A stretch of DNA of 64,000 bases from Turritopsis dohrnii (GCA_027922465.2 BQMF02000002.1:1178001-1242000); one strand, 5' to 3'; numbered from the stretch's first letter, positions 11,370 to 22,478 are shown. Program-made: numbers and translations. The notes: generated by a model from the sequence alone, not told the origin.

Positions 11370-11480
11370 TTTCTGTGAAGTACAAAATCGTTAAAATCAC
11401 TATGAAGAAGAGCAGTTTTACTGAAATAGTGATTATATTTCTATAGAAATGCACTCCTTGCATGTGTTTTCTCAACACAT
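11370..11480 (+). mobile_element. Family C copy 2 (degenerate)
   Basis: Contains gaagagcagttttactgaaa and atttctatagaaatgcactc, aligning with the core of the family C copies at 10447, 15207 and 15890. The ends are not preserved. Confidence 0.5.
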
Positions 11481-11896
11481 TTTTTCCAGAACATGATTTC
11501 TACAAGGATGATAGTAAAAAAAATGAAAAAACAAACAGTTATCGTGTCGGATGGACAAAATGCTAATACTTTTGTAACACACCCCCGTCAGTCTTTTTAT
11601 TGGCCAAATAAATTTAATGGTCAAATAAATTTACTTGTCTTATGTTCACTTATGATAAGTAAAGAATACCCTATTTCCTCTAATAAACGCCTTAGCGTTT
11701 ATTGCAAATTCCAGCATTCGGATGTGGCATTTAATAGAGGGCGGCGTTCATTAGAAGGTAGGATTTATTACAAAATGAGAGAAAACATACTTTAACCAAT
11801 AAAGTTTTCTTTTCCTAAAAAACATTTTAAAAGATTGTGCGAAAATGTTTTTCACATTATACGAAATGTCAAGGAATATCAATATCACAATAGCCT

Positions 11897-12068
11897 CCCT
11901 TAGCCACCCTGTTCCCCGGTCCCTTAGCCACCCTGTTCCCCGGTCCCTTAGCCACCCTGTTCCGCGGTCCCTTAGCCACCCTGTTCTGCGGTCCCTTAGC
12001 CACCCTGTTCCGCGGTCCCTTAGCCACCCTGTTCCGCGGTCCCTTAGCCACCCTGTTCCGCGGTCCCT
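11897..12068 (+). repeat. 24-bp tandem repeat, seven copies
   Basis: Seven head-to-tail copies of a 24-bp GC-rich unit (core cccttagccaccctgttc followed by cgcggt or cccggt), ending with a partial unit. The first two copies have CCCGGT, later ones GCGGT, and one has TGCGGT, so variants spread unevenly. Because 24 is a multiple of three, all frames stay open across it on both strands; the resulting 67-112 residue frames are artefacts. A single related unit with matching flanks lies at 31437-31462. Confidence 0.9.
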
Positions 12069-13187
12069 GCATAAAACAAGGTTAGACATGGAAATGTCTA
12101 TTTGTTACGTAGTGTTGTAGGGTAGCAGATTCCTTAACCTGTTGTATCTCTTTGCTTTTATCGATGAACAGTTCAACGTTTTCCCGTTTCCTTAGGGTGT
12201 TTATTAGTTATTTATTATTATTATTATTAAAACAATATTTATACAGGTTGATTTCGTTCAGAAAATTAAATATTCTGTTATCAATGAAAGACCTGTTTAA
12301 AAGAAATGTAAATAATAAAATTAACTATGTTAAAAAATTATATATACATATAAAACACATATACATATACATAGGGATGAAGTACCTGGGTATAAGGCTC
12401 TTGTAATGGAGTGTATAAATTGAAGCTTCGGTTGGTGAATGGGACCAACCTAGTCACCAGGGCTTCTTACCATAGAACTCTCTTAATCTTACTCTTGTCC
12501 ATCTTTCGTCACCAGGCACAAGTTTAATTTTGGTTCAAAACCCCCGTCCGTATTTCAAAAAATGCAAAAAACCCTGGGTACGATGTTGGTTTTTAGTCCA
12601 GTTTAACATTTATCATTACTTAATTGCAAAAAATTATTTTCTTGGCTAGGGTAGGTCCCTAAATTTAAGCCAATAAGGGTGTTGATATGTTTTGTTTGTT
12701 TATTACGCACTTGCCATTACCCATGCTGGGATGGTAGGGCGCTTGATAATTACCCTTCCTGAAAATTATACATACTTTTTTGTAAACTTTCATTGTGACC
12801 AGTACAGGCTAAATGTTCCCAAAAGGTTAAACCACATCTTCAAACTTGGTAAGTTGTATAACGATTCAAAAACATTTTAACTTGCCAAAAGAAACGATTT
12901 GCACATAAGAATGAACGAAAGACTCAACTAAAGTGGTCAAACACAAAAATTTGAATGTTGAAGAAAACGCCTTTTAGCAGGGTACATTTGCCTTTGAGGA
13001 AATTGGGGTAGGAGACCCAACTACTGAAAACTCTTTGGTTTGCTTACTATTTGCACCTTCCTATATAATCCTTTGTAAGAGAACGGTAAGGTGACGTTCA
13101 AATGTTGTTCCATGTCCTGGCGACACGAGATTTAATTTCTTGTCGGGGTCGTAATTTTCATATTCAGGTGGTCGTAGCAATAACGTT
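12069..13187. other. Mostly non-coding stretch with a possible exon at 12686-12847
   Basis: Contains a (TTA)n run at 12211-12230 and AT-rich DNA. A phrase gaagcttcggttggtgaatg (12423) recurs in altered form at 18300. Confidence 0.3.
12686..12847 (+). CDS. Possible exon ending at a consensus donor
   Basis: A 54-codon open frame reads ...HAGMVGRLIITLPENYTY, then FFVNFHCDQYRLNVPKRL, and ends at CTTG|GTAAGTTG, a good splice donor. Alternating hydrophobic residues suggest beta strands. The pattern faintly recalls the first strands of a galectin-type fold, but the sugar-binding motif is not seen. No clear acceptor precedes it (an in-frame TGA lies at 12683), so it could be a gene relic or use the ATG at 12731. 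Low confidence. Confidence 0.2.
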
Positions 13188-13189
13188 GA

Positions 13190-13488
13190 AAGCGGCTGGA
13201 AGCCTTGTGGTAGAGTGATTCCTGTTCGGGAGGTCGCGGTTCAATCCCCGACCGAATTATGCCAGTGACTACCACAGTGTGAATCACTCCTCTCTGCTTA
13301 GCAATCAACAAGAGTAAGAATGATGTCTAAGATGGTTGTCTAGTTGAGCGGTTCCTGTCATTAAAGCTTCCGTAGCCCAAATGGTGGCTTTAAATGCTCT
13401 AGGACCTCCTTCGCAGGACCCTCATTGATAACAGTACCTTAAGGAACTGAAAAGGCTATCCTGGGTAAAATTAATTAATAAATGAATA
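13190..13488 (+). repeat. tRNA-derived SINE
   Basis: A tRNA-like head (13195-13258) carries an A-box-like TGTGGTAGAGTGATT and a B-box GGTTCAATCCC, with an anticodon-like loop gttcggg. It is followed by an unrelated body with ctctgcttagcaatcaac and ggacctccttcgcaggac, and a 3' end of taaat/gaat short repeats (attaattaataaatgaata). This order, head, body and simple tail, is the standard SINE design. It lies about 240 bp upstream of the GM2-activator-like start codon. Confidence 0.75.
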
Positions 13489-13725
13489 AATTGCGATTGT
13501 TATTTTAATCAAATTTCAAAATACAAAAAAATAATAGAGAATACTTATACAAATAAAAAAGAAAAATGATGAGAATACAACTGAACAAACACGATGTATT
13601 AGTTTTTAAACCGCAAAGTTACAGTACTAAATCTTTCAATCGCAAACTGCTGGTGTACTGACGCAAAAAAAGAGCATCATATTGTGGATTGGTTTGGCGA
13701 CGTATCTTATCTTACGAAGAAAAAG

Positions 13726-13804
13726 ATGAAGCTTTTCATTGTTGGAATTGTTTTGGCAGTTTGGCCAGTAGTGATTTGCCATCCGTTCTGGATGCAAAAC
13801 TGTG
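13726..13804 (+). CDS. GM2-activator-like protein, exon 1 (signal peptide)
   Basis: ATG at 13726 opens a frame reading MKLFIVGIVLAVWPVVICHP, a clear signal peptide with cleavage likely after the cysteine or proline, then FWMQNC. It ends at TGTG|GTAATG, phase 1. The single trailing G joins the AC at the start of exon 2 to give GAC (Asp), recreating the W-x-N-C-D motif found at the mature N-terminus of GM2 activator proteins (human SFSWDNCD). ML-domain proteins of this kind bind lipids; GM2 activator presents gangliosides to hydrolases in lysosomes. An inverted-repeat element begins only 17 bp beyond this donor. The start is chosen because it gives the signal peptide; an in-frame ATG at 13684 would bury it. 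Confidence 0.75.
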
Positions 13805-13822
13805 GTAATGATCAGAGTTCTA

Positions 13823-14262
13823 CATTAATCCCAAAAAGTTTCGGCGCGTGTCCGAAAGTTTGTAGCGCTGAAAATATCATATCTTTTCGCCTTGTCCGAA
13901 AATTTTGGAAAATCTTTTTTTCCCCTAATGCGTTTTACAGCCTTTTATTCGCATGAAAAACTCTTATAAGGCTGTTTTTTTTATTTACAAAATAGTCTTC
14001 TGCACAATTATTATAAATTGAATGCATCTTTTATCAACACGATACAAAATTTCTAGACACATTTACCCAACCAATTGTTAACCTTTTTCTCTTCTAGTAA
14101 CTATTGTATATGTCCTCGAATGACATTTTTATCAAGGAAAAAAAGGTGTTCGAACTGAAGGTCCGAAATGTTTGTCCGAAATTTCGAAAAATCTGTCCGA
14201 AAGTTTTTTCGCTAAAGTTTTTTCACCGAAACTTTGTTCACCGAAACTTTTCGGGATTAATG
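13823..14262. mobile_element. 440-bp inverted-repeat element in intron 1
   Basis: Ends CATTAATCCCAAAAAGTTTC and its inverse GAAACTTTTCGGGATTAATG, flanked by TA at 13821-13822 and 14263-14264. The subterminal region is full of tccgaaa/ttcgga words. No transposase. It inserted just after the exon 1 donor of the GM2-activator-like gene, leaving the donor intact. Confidence 0.8.
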
Positions 14263-15206
14263 TATATGATATAAGCTTCTTATACTCTCTGTCCTCCTGC
14301 TATCAGTATAGTTCTTTGAAGTATAGTCGTTACAGAATCACACGAGTTAATTTAATTAAAGATTAAGCTTTCTTTGAATTGCCTCAACTCACTTTAGCAG
14401 GACAAGAGAATACTACAATCTTGGAAAAAATAAATGGAGTTCTGTCAACATCCCTTTAACCGTGCGATTGTTGAATTTGTTAAAGGCTTTTTTTTCTAGT
14501 TCTGTTTTGGTTAGTTTTATCATTTAATTGCAGTCAGGATATTTGCTATAATACTTCTAAATATCTTCCAAGGGCGCGAGCGCACAAAATGGTCGCACGT
14601 TCGCATTTACAATTAAAATTTCTTTATCCACCACACACGGAGCTACAAGAAAAGAAAACATAACGGATTTGAACTCCGGAACTAATATTTTGTGAAGCTA
14701 TTCTGGTTTTGATGTGTTTTGTTTTACGGAAATGGTAGAATTGTTGAAATATTGATTTTTTCGAAGAAATTTAGGAAATAACAATAATGATGTCATGTGG
14801 CCTTTAAAGAACTTTTGTATATCCAATATGGGTTGTTTTTTAAAATACGTGTTAAGACCATGGACATAGAATTGAGAAAGACTAACAGTGTGTATAAATC
14901 AATTTGACTCTACGCGTGTATCCATGCCTATTGAAATTTTTACAAACGCAGTTTTGAAACATCATCTGGTAGAGATTGATTTACGTGTTTCTATTGGTGT
15001 TTGAGATTTTGATAACCAATCAGATACGCTTTTCAAGATGTCGATAACCAATCAGATACTTCTTTCAAGGTGTCGAGGGCTTTATGTAGAAAAATGTTTG
15101 AAAATCCTCAACTTTGAAAATTCCAGAAACGAAATGCAAGATATGCCTGAAACCTGTAAGGATTTTAAAGCAGGATTTTTCTAAACGGAATTATTCTATT
15201 AGGTTA
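14263..15206. other. Intron 1 sequence
   Basis: AT-rich intron. A short direct repeat (gataaccaatcagatac, twice) lies at 15010-15060. No other supported feature. Confidence 0.4.
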
Positions 15207-15333
15207 CCCAGTGGGCGACTTTGTTGAAAAAACAAACTGCGAAGGAGTTCGTTTCTATTGAAATATGCATACTATTTCAATGAAAATGCTCTTCACATCA
15301 GTGACTCTTAAACGATAGCTATCGCCCACTGAG
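15207..15333. mobile_element. Family C element, best-preserved copy (copy 3)
   Basis: Ends CCCAGTGGGCGA and TCGCCCACTGAG; a TA precedes the left end. The inverse strand carries the family core (gaagagcattttcattgaaa). Its end sequence CCCAGYGGGC is shared with the GACGTC element at 7439-8081, suggesting that both were moved by related transposases. Confidence 0.6.
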
Positions 15334-16263
15334 TTTTTAAAAATGGTCTAACTGAAGTTTGGTAAGTGAAGCGTAGCTGCAGATTGGATTCATTACATTT
15401 AAGCTTGATTCCCACCGAAGGAAATAACTTAATCCCGCTTGTAATCCCAAGGAATAAAAATACTCCCTTCAGTACGCCTTACACTTTCTACATGTATTCT
15501 CTCACTTACTTCCCAGGGTATATATTCATGTAACATGTTACCAGGGTTAGAACAGGAATGCCGCTTGATCTCTGATGTAATCTCTGATGTAAGTAATTTT
15601 AAAGAAAATAAATTCATAAGTTATTAATCGAAAGGAATATCTATGAGAACGCAACAAATATTCCTGGGAATAGGAAAAAATATTTCTCGGGATTAAAATA
15701 ACCCCTCCAGTTGGAACCAAGCTTGGATTCATGAAATTGATCCTTGTCATATGCAGCTGTATTTTTTGCTGGTAAACATCTGTGTCAATTAACGAAGAAA
15801 AGTCAACTCACCAGGTAAAGGTGCATAAACATCATGTATTAGAAGATACTGTTACAGAAGTGAATTTGATGCCATCATGAAACTATATCTGTGTGTTTAG
15901 CCACAGTCACCAAAATATCACCGCGAGGAAGAGCATTGTTATCGAAATACCTGCCTACATTTCTATAGAAATGTACTCCTTTGCAGTGGCTTTTCAACAA
16001 ATAGGTCAGCTGGGATTCCACTAAATTCATGATGGTAGTAGTTTGTATGTCGTTTAGGGAGACTTTTGTTCGCTTCAACATTAAATCAACCAATCAAAAT
16101 GTTGTGTTTACTTTCCCTTCCATTTCTATAAGACGTATATATGTCGAAAATTTAATAGAGCCTGGGTACTGAGTTGTTATTTGGATGTAAAGAGACCATT
16201 AAAACCACTTCCTCCAGTGATCTAAGTGGTTTATTTTGTTCTGATAATATTGTTATGTCCTAG
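15334..16263. other. Intron 1 sequence with a further family C copy
   Basis: Contains family C copy 4 (15890-16012) and otherwise AT-rich intron DNA up to the exon 2 acceptor (tattgttatgtcctag). Confidence 0.4.
15890..16012 (+). mobile_element. Family C copy 4 (degenerate ends)
   Basis: Contains ggaagagcattgttatcgaa and tttctatagaaatgtactcc followed by tgcagtggcttttcaac, as in copy 1. The ends cacagtcacc and ggtcagctggg are weak. Confidence 0.5.
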
Positions 16264-16447
16264 ACGCCACTGCTCCTCTCGATGTCTCGATTACCCAGTT
16301 TCCTACTCCATTTCGATTAAAGAATAACGCAACATTTCACATATCTGCTGCAATCTCGCTGAAACAAGAACTTCCTGAAAATATTTATGTCAAGATAAGT
16401 GTTGCAAAGAAAGTCGGAGTTTGGTTCCGCTTGCCATGTCTGGGATG
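16264..16447 (+). CDS. GM2-activator-like protein, exon 2 (ML domain, first half)
   Basis: The 184-bp exon lies between an acceptor (cctag) and a strong donor (GGATG|GTAAGTG) and reads ATAPLDVSITQFPTPFRLK, NNATFHISAAISLKQELPE, NIYVKISVAKKVGVWFRLPC. It fits the beta-sandwich pattern of ML-domain proteins. The segment KKVGVWFRLPC matches the GM2 activator signature (human KEVAGLWIKIPC) in position and spacing. It enters in phase 1 and leaves in phase 2, agreeing with exons 1 and 3. An alternative would be another ML-domain relative (NPC2-like), but the W-x-x-x-PC motif favours the GM2A branch. Confidence 0.8.
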
Positions 16448-17248
16448 GTAAGTGACTTCGAGAATCTTTTTCGTTCATTACGTATTAATTCTTAGCTGCT
16501 CACATATTAGATCCAAATTAGGCTCACATATGCCTTAATTAAAAGAATTGTGAAAAACGAATGACAAATTCAAACTCAGTCTTTCCAGTTTAAATTTTAT
16601 AAAAGATTGAAACATTTTGAAAATTTGGTCAAACACAGGCCTAAATTTCCATTTGTTGAACAGTGATTATCAAATTCGAAATCAGCATCAAATTAAAATT
16701 AATACATGAAGATACTTAAAATACTTGATCCAAAATTATGACAATTTATAATCAAATGTCAAAACTACATAATCCATTAGGCTGTGATTGGTTTATTCTG
16801 GTGATTTGAGGAAATTTGCATTACAAATACTCTCGTATAACGTGATTGACTAAGAGAATATGGCTAACAAGATCAGGATTATATCATGTAACCTTATTGC
16901 GGATTGCTATTAGCTATAATGTATATAATGTATAATAGCATAATATACAATAGCATAATATACTTTATCATAACCAATATCAACTATTTTCTGCATACCA
17001 TCGTATAAATAAATAACTAGAATAAATAAATGCAATATAACAATAAATACAACAACTTACATCTTGTTAAAAAAAATCTCCTTAGGTTTATATGTTGGCA
17101 TCGTTAGAATAGAAACATTACATTGTTATATTTCCTAAGCTTTTCGATCATCAAGATCTTCTTCAGGCTATAAACTTCTAAAGCCAATTTTGGTTTCTTT
17201 GACCAACAATCAATTCTGTGATTTTCTCTTATTACGTTTACTTTTCAG
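16448..17248. other. Intron 2
   Basis: Very AT-rich, with imperfect ataatgtataat repeats at 16915-16975. No other feature. Confidence 0.5.
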
Positions 17249-17402
17249 TGATTTTGGATTTGATTGCAAGACGTTTCCACAGCTCTGCATAATCCGTGAT
17301 CTTTGTCCGAATTGTTCAATGAGTGTAAAAAACCTTAAAATTAGCATGTCATCAAATATTGAAGAGCAACTTGCGAATCTACTTCCAGGGTTTGTCAGCG
17401 AT
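17249..17402 (+). CDS. GM2-activator-like protein, exon 3 (ML domain, cysteine-rich part)
   Basis: After a good acceptor (tttacttttcag) the 154-bp exon reads, with the split Cys codon, CDFGFDCKTFPQLC, IIRDLCPNCSMSVKNLKI, SMSSNIEEQLANLLPGF. Cysteine spacing after the PC of exon 2 matches the GM2 activator region around its CTFEHFCDVL and later CPxC cysteines. It ends GCGAT|GTAAGAG in phase 0. Three exons give 112 residues plus a signal peptide; family members end about 30-50 residues later with a strand containing one more cysteine. I did not find that last exon, so the gene may be complete beyond what I can see, or it may have lost its end. Confidence 0.7.
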
Positions 17403-17985
17403 GTAAGAGCTCCTTATAATTTTTGTTGTAGCAATAGATCTTTTCATGAATTACGGCGAAGCAAGCAACGTCAAACTGAACATTAATGATGCTTGCGCTA
17501 TTTATAAAGAGAAACAACACCTTAGGGAAAAAGTTTTCACGATATAGGTCGAGCACGTAATCATCCATAAACTTAGAAACGAGGCGATGCTTGTAATGAC
17601 GTAATTTATGAAAAGGTCTTAAGCGGAACTGTCTGAATAATGAGCAACCAGATCACAGAGAGAAAAAATTCCTACTAATGTCCAAAGTTTAAAGAAGCAC
17701 TTGAAGATCAGCAACTTCGTTCTCAATCTGTTTCGCTTGATGATAGTGATATGTCTCACTAACAATTTTTAGAAATGACATAATTTTGAAAAATTAATAA
17801 ATAACATAAAAAACAATGTAGTATTTACCAATGTTATAAAAAATGAACCAGCAAGGTAAATATTTTTGACAATATATTCGATCCATTCTTTGAACATCTG
17901 TAAGTCTAAAACTCTCCATGAAACCCAATATTAAAAATCTACGATAAAATTATCTCCACAGTATCTGTACAACAAAAGATAGCTA
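17403..17985. other. Sequence after exon 3 of the GM2-activator-like gene
   Basis: The exon 3 frame runs on to a TAA at 17484-17486 without family resemblance. A second frame near 17440-17520 (MNYGEASNVKLNINDACAIY) looks protein-like but does not match the expected terminal strand or phase. No supported exon. Confidence 0.3.
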
Positions 17986-17986
17986 A

Positions 17987-18123
17987 ACGCTGTATGAAAT
18001 TGTACGCTGCAACTCAGACTCCTCTAACGTACAGTAGACGTACAGTAGTAATTAGGCTTTGCGTTTTATTTGATTTGTTTTGGTGTTTCCCTCTGAGCTG
18101 CAGCGTACATTTTCATACAGCGT
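17987..18123. mobile_element. Small palindromic element
   Basis: The left arm acgctgtatgaaattgtacg and the right arm cgtacattttcatacagcgt are inverse copies (about 32 bp with one or two mismatches), enclosing about 70 bp. Non-coding MITE-type foldback. Confidence 0.65.
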
Positions 18124-19352
18124 CACCATGTTCAAGCTAGTGACCTGATGGTGGATTTTTAAGATCCGAATATATTCTCAAAGGAAAATAGTAATTGTCA
18201 TTGTTGGTTTATGTTTGAAAATACTGAAGATCACCACAATGTTTTTGCCTTTTAAACTTTTCGTTTTTTTCTCTCGTTTTTTTAGGGCTATTATTGGGTG
18301 AAGCTTCGATTGGTGGATGGAAACATTAAGGAAAAAGTCATTGGTTGTTTTGAGTTTCATGTTAAACTAGATTTGTAATTGTGTTTTACAAAACATATAT
18401 GAACATCCATAATTTCTTTTTATTCCTGCCCAAATTTTTGTCACGTGATTTAAGTTTCGTTTTTGTCCTTTGATGTTTGGATAGGGACGCAACCATATCG
18501 TTTCTACTCCCGAGAAAGTTTTTCCATTGGCCTTTTACAGATGTTGTTATACCCTCATTGAACTCAGTGTACGTACAAATCACGAACCCTTCTCACCCCT
18601 AATCCAACCTCTGTCCCAGGGCTTTAACAATGTTTTGTCGTATCTCGTAAATTTAAATAGATACTGCCCTTAGACGTCTAGCTTCAAGAGCTCAGTACGC
18701 CATTATGAATTTTCCAGGCTTAAGTAAGTCAATCATTAGGAGCTACTGAGGCTGGAATGTAGCTAAAGCAGCAAGTCATATGAAATACCATTCAAGTGGG
18801 ACGCCATAATGACGAAACTAATGAGGAAAGTGGCAGTGAGGGAAAGTACGAGTGTGGAAAACATGGAAGAAAGGAGAGACGAGGTCATCATCAGGCCAAG
18901 TATAACTTTCATAGCAGACGAGAGAGTGTCGATTTTTTGAAAACATCTTTCACATTCGCCAAAAACCTTTCAGTGAAAATTTCGAATTAAATAACCAAGC
19001 CGCTGAGAATTTTTTCCATTTTGAAACAGAAACGAATAGCACCTTCTATCTTAGTACATTGAAACAAAAAGTTTTTTAATTTAAATGCTTTAATATAAAA
19101 TTTCGAAGTGTTGAAAGGTTCAGCAAGTAGCCAGGTGTTCAGGTTGTTGAGCAATATGTAGATCAAAAGAGATATGATTTGGGAACTTTTCTTCTTTTTT
19201 ACACTTTAATCAAGAAATACAGTCTATTAGTTTGTTCCGTTTAGCAAAAAAAATCAAATAAACATAACTCACTTGTGTGTGAGATCATGTAGATGGAATT
19301 GGAAAGCATAATACTTTATGAACTCACTGTGTGTAGTGTCTTGTTGCTACGA
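18124..19352. other. Non-coding stretch
   Basis: AT-rich DNA. A frame at 18809-18930 with a charged peptide (VENMEERRDEVIIRPS) is open but lacks acceptor, donor and homology cues. Nothing else is supported. Confidence 0.3.
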
Positions 19353-19530
19353 ACCAAACAACGCACGTGACGAACGTTCGACACAACGAAATTTCGATAA
19401 AACGAACCTTTGGCATAACGAACTTTCGATACAATGAACTATCACTAAAATGAACTTTTGACACAACGAACTCTCGATAAAACGAATTTTCGACGCAACG
19501 AACTTACGATACAACGAACTTTGTTTTGCG
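19353..19530. repeat. Degenerate minisatellite with ~19-bp unit
   Basis: About nine imperfect copies of a unit reading roughly aacgaactttcgataca (aacgaacgttcgacacaacg, aacgaaatttcgataaaacg, aacgaactttcgatacaatg and so on). Each carries a tt/cga core that is itself nearly palindromic (gttcga/tttcga). Confidence 0.8.
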
Positions 19531-20863
19531 TCCATTGGAGGTTTATCGAAAGTTAACCGTCGGAAAATCACACTACCACTAATTATTGAAAATTTTCATA
19601 ATTAATTATTCGGAACTATACATATCTGTATACTATAGTACACAGTCTCAAAGTAAATTACAACAACAACGCAACAGTAACCAAGGGATGTTTGGTAGCT
19701 AAGGAAGTTAAAGCGACATGAAGAGATATTATCGCACTTGAATTAGTAAAAGCATTTTCCAACAAAATTTCATCTGATACTGAAGATGGATTTCCATAGC
19801 GAAGCATTTAGCGACAAAACATTGCTTTGGAAGCAACCGTGCTCAGAAACCAAATGCAACTGGTTAGGAATGTTTTTCAAATCAGTTGTTAATCTTTTTG
19901 TCCACACTACGATACCTATCACTTAAGGGGATTTTTTTTTTTGCGTGGATTAATTTTTGCGACTTTTGCGAATTTTAGCCAAATTGCTCATTTTTCGGCT
20001 CTGTGTACCTTTCGTATATTAACTATTTCCTTGTGCTTATCAAGCACCCATTGGTTTTTTTTGCAATGTGGCAAGCATGGAAATGGTGATTTTCGCTGTT
20101 ATTTCTAAGCTATATTATAAAATACACGCATTCCAAACATTTTCCTTCAGAAGCTCTGACTCGGAAAAATTAATCCACGCAAAAGGCTTTCAAACCGTGG
20201 CTCGCAAAAATAAATCCCCTTAAGGCAATCAGCTGACAATACAAATTTGGCAAAGTTTCCTTAAACTTTACATCATGCATGAGCTGTCCATAAAATGCAA
20301 GGATTGATACGTACAATTTTTTTCATTCGATCTTGGGAAACAAAGATGTTTCAGTAAAGGCTGAGTAGAATGTGCATAAATTGTGAATTATTTCTCACTG
20401 GTAAATGCATGTTAATACGGTCATTGAGTACAATAGAGTTTTCTGGCTTGATCACGCCTACCCAAAACACGCAAATGTCCAATTTCAGCTTTTTTCAGAA
20501 TGAGCTAAAATACTTTTCTCACAGCAACATCTTGATTCTATAGACTTCCATAACTTCCATAAATGTTCGAAAGATAAGCACTTAAATCTTTAATTTGGCT
20601 TTGGAATTACTTGAAACTTCGTAAAAATCCATTGTATCCGTTCACTTTTGAACAATAAAAGGACAAAAGTTAGGAAATTATTCAAGTTCTTCTGATTTCA
20701 ACAAAATAACAGAATAAAACAATATAATGTTCATGATGTTCATATGTATATGTATTCATGATGTATATGTACTAAGTTGATTATTACTTCTCTTACTTTT
20801 TCCTATTAGAACCAAAAACTCTCATTCTGAAAAGTCTTCAAATGAAAAAAATCTAACAAATGT
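19531..20863. other. Non-coding stretch with an imperfect inverted pair
   Basis: A phrase ttaaggggatttttttttt...gcgtggattaatttttgcg (19922-19955) is inverted at 20165-20225 (aaaaattaatccacgcaaaa ... aaataaatccccttaa), marking a ~300-bp element (about 19922-20224) with inverted ends, probably another MITE. The rest is AT-rich. Confidence 0.45.
19923..20224. mobile_element. Putative MITE (~300 bp)
   Basis: The left end TTAAGGGGATTT and right end AAATCCCCTTAA are exact inverses, beginning with TTAA. A second inverted word (gcgtggattaatttttgcg versus aaaaattaatccacgcaaaa) lies just inside. TTAA at the ends suggests a TTAA-targeting group such as the Kolobok-like element at 5235. Confidence 0.55.
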
Positions 20864-21026
20864 GTATATGTTACGGGGATTGTGATAAATTCGGGGATTA
20901 TGCATATTAAAACCAGTTATTTTACATAATTCCCGATAGGGTTAGGGTTAGGGTTAGGGTTATTATGCATAATAACCGGGGAATATGCATAATTCCCAAT
21001 TTATCATATTCCCCGTAACATATATA
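20864..21026. mobile_element. Palindromic element carrying telomere-type repeats in its centre
   Basis: The arms tatatgttacggggattgtg and, inverted, atattccccgtaacatata are ~40 bp each and near-perfect; ggggattatgcat/atgcataattcccc extends them inward. The centre holds four GGGTTA units (20938-20962). Confidence 0.75.
20938..20962 (+). repeat. Interstitial telomere-type repeat (GGGTTA)4
   Basis: Four perfect units inside the palindromic element. Animal telomeres use TTAGGG, but the position inside a mobile element shows that this is not a chromosome end. Confidence 0.9.
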
Positions 21027-22478
21027 CCAATCTCAAAGAAATCAGAGTGTGTATACATGCATCATCTTTTTTCAAAAATTCAACAAAACATGGTTAATGT
21101 TTTAGGACCATTAGCGGGATTCGGAAAAATCATGTTTCGTTTACACGAAACTATTTTTCTATAGATTTGTGGGGAATTATATACAACTTCGTAGAGTTGT
21201 TCGTGAATTTTTCCCTACAAAGTCATTAGAAACTTGACATCAACACTTGAAATAAGCGTGCAAAGTAATGATGTTTCTTTTGATACAACAAAAGGCTTTA
21301 AATCTCTGGAGTACCTTTATAGTAGAACAGTTTTAAAGAAATTCTCACAAGTAATTGTAACAGGCTTGTCGAGTTTACGAATCTCACTAATTGTTCCAAG
21401 CTTGCCAGTCAATTTAGATAGCAAAGAATAGTATGATGCGTAAGATGAATTTTCTTTGCAAGATTTTGCTGAAAATATTGATAAGACTATAATTTTATTG
21501 GGGCAAGCTTTCCAGGCATCTACTCATAAGTAGATGCGACATAAGACGGTGGACGTTAATTCGTATCCATCTGAGAACGTTGCGAATTTTCAATGGAAAG
21601 TAGTATTTTACAGAACATTCCAAAAGCGGTGAATGAGTCATAAAGTCATCGGCCAGAACGACAAAACAAGATAATATAGCGCGAAAAAAAGTTTACCTAA
21701 TAACACCACGTGTTTACTTCAACTTCATGTTATTTTGCGTGTTTTTTGAACGAATAAAATCGGAGTTCTTTTTCTTGTCTGTTCTATTGAAGACGTCTAG
21801 ATCTACTATTACAAATATGTCGGACTACTAGATCTATCATCATAGCATCGAGGTAAGAATTCCTTCTATCACTCTTTTATCTTCGTTGTATGATTTAACT
21901 TTACTCATCAATGAAAAGAGCAATGGCAAAAAATGTCAGGTTAAGTTTATTAGATTTCGCTAAGCGAAAGATATTGGTTTCGGCGGCGTTCTATCTATCT
22001 AATCTAACTTAAAATTCTATTATTTCTATTCCTTTTTATCCTTGCTCTCATGACCATGATATGTTTTCGTACATTTCGTGAGCTATAAAGTGTATTTACC
22101 ACATAGTCACAAAAAAGGATCTTTCCCTAAAGGAAAAACAAAAGGAAGGGTTTCAATTACTTTTTTGATTCGAAGTACCACTGTGAAATTTAAATTAAGT
22201 AAACTTTAGTGACGCTTTTGATGTTGATATCCTTCGAAGATCAACTGCAGTGAAGAAGAAGCTTTACAAGCAGTTTTAACTTTTAACTCTAGCTTCAAAT
22301 CGTCTATTACAAACAAACTATTTGTTTGTTATTTGATTTGTTTATTTTGTTTGAGTATTTTGGATAGATTTTCGTTTTTTTAAAATATTTTCAAACGAAT
22401 CTTTTTTTCTTATCTCTTTTGGCTCACGTTTTCTTATAAAATCATTTTTTAAAAAATATTTTTGGTTACAGCTCATAC
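21027..22478. other. Non-coding stretch
   Basis: AT-rich. Short frames (21229-21431) have no splice or homology support. Nothing else. Confidence 0.3.

Noticed and set aside
11751..12120. Repetitive 67-112 residue frames over the 24-bp repeat
   Set aside because: Produced by a repeat whose period is a multiple of three; open on both strands.
20938..20962. Chromosome end
   Set aside because: Only four telomere units, inside a mobile element, with ordinary sequence on both sides.
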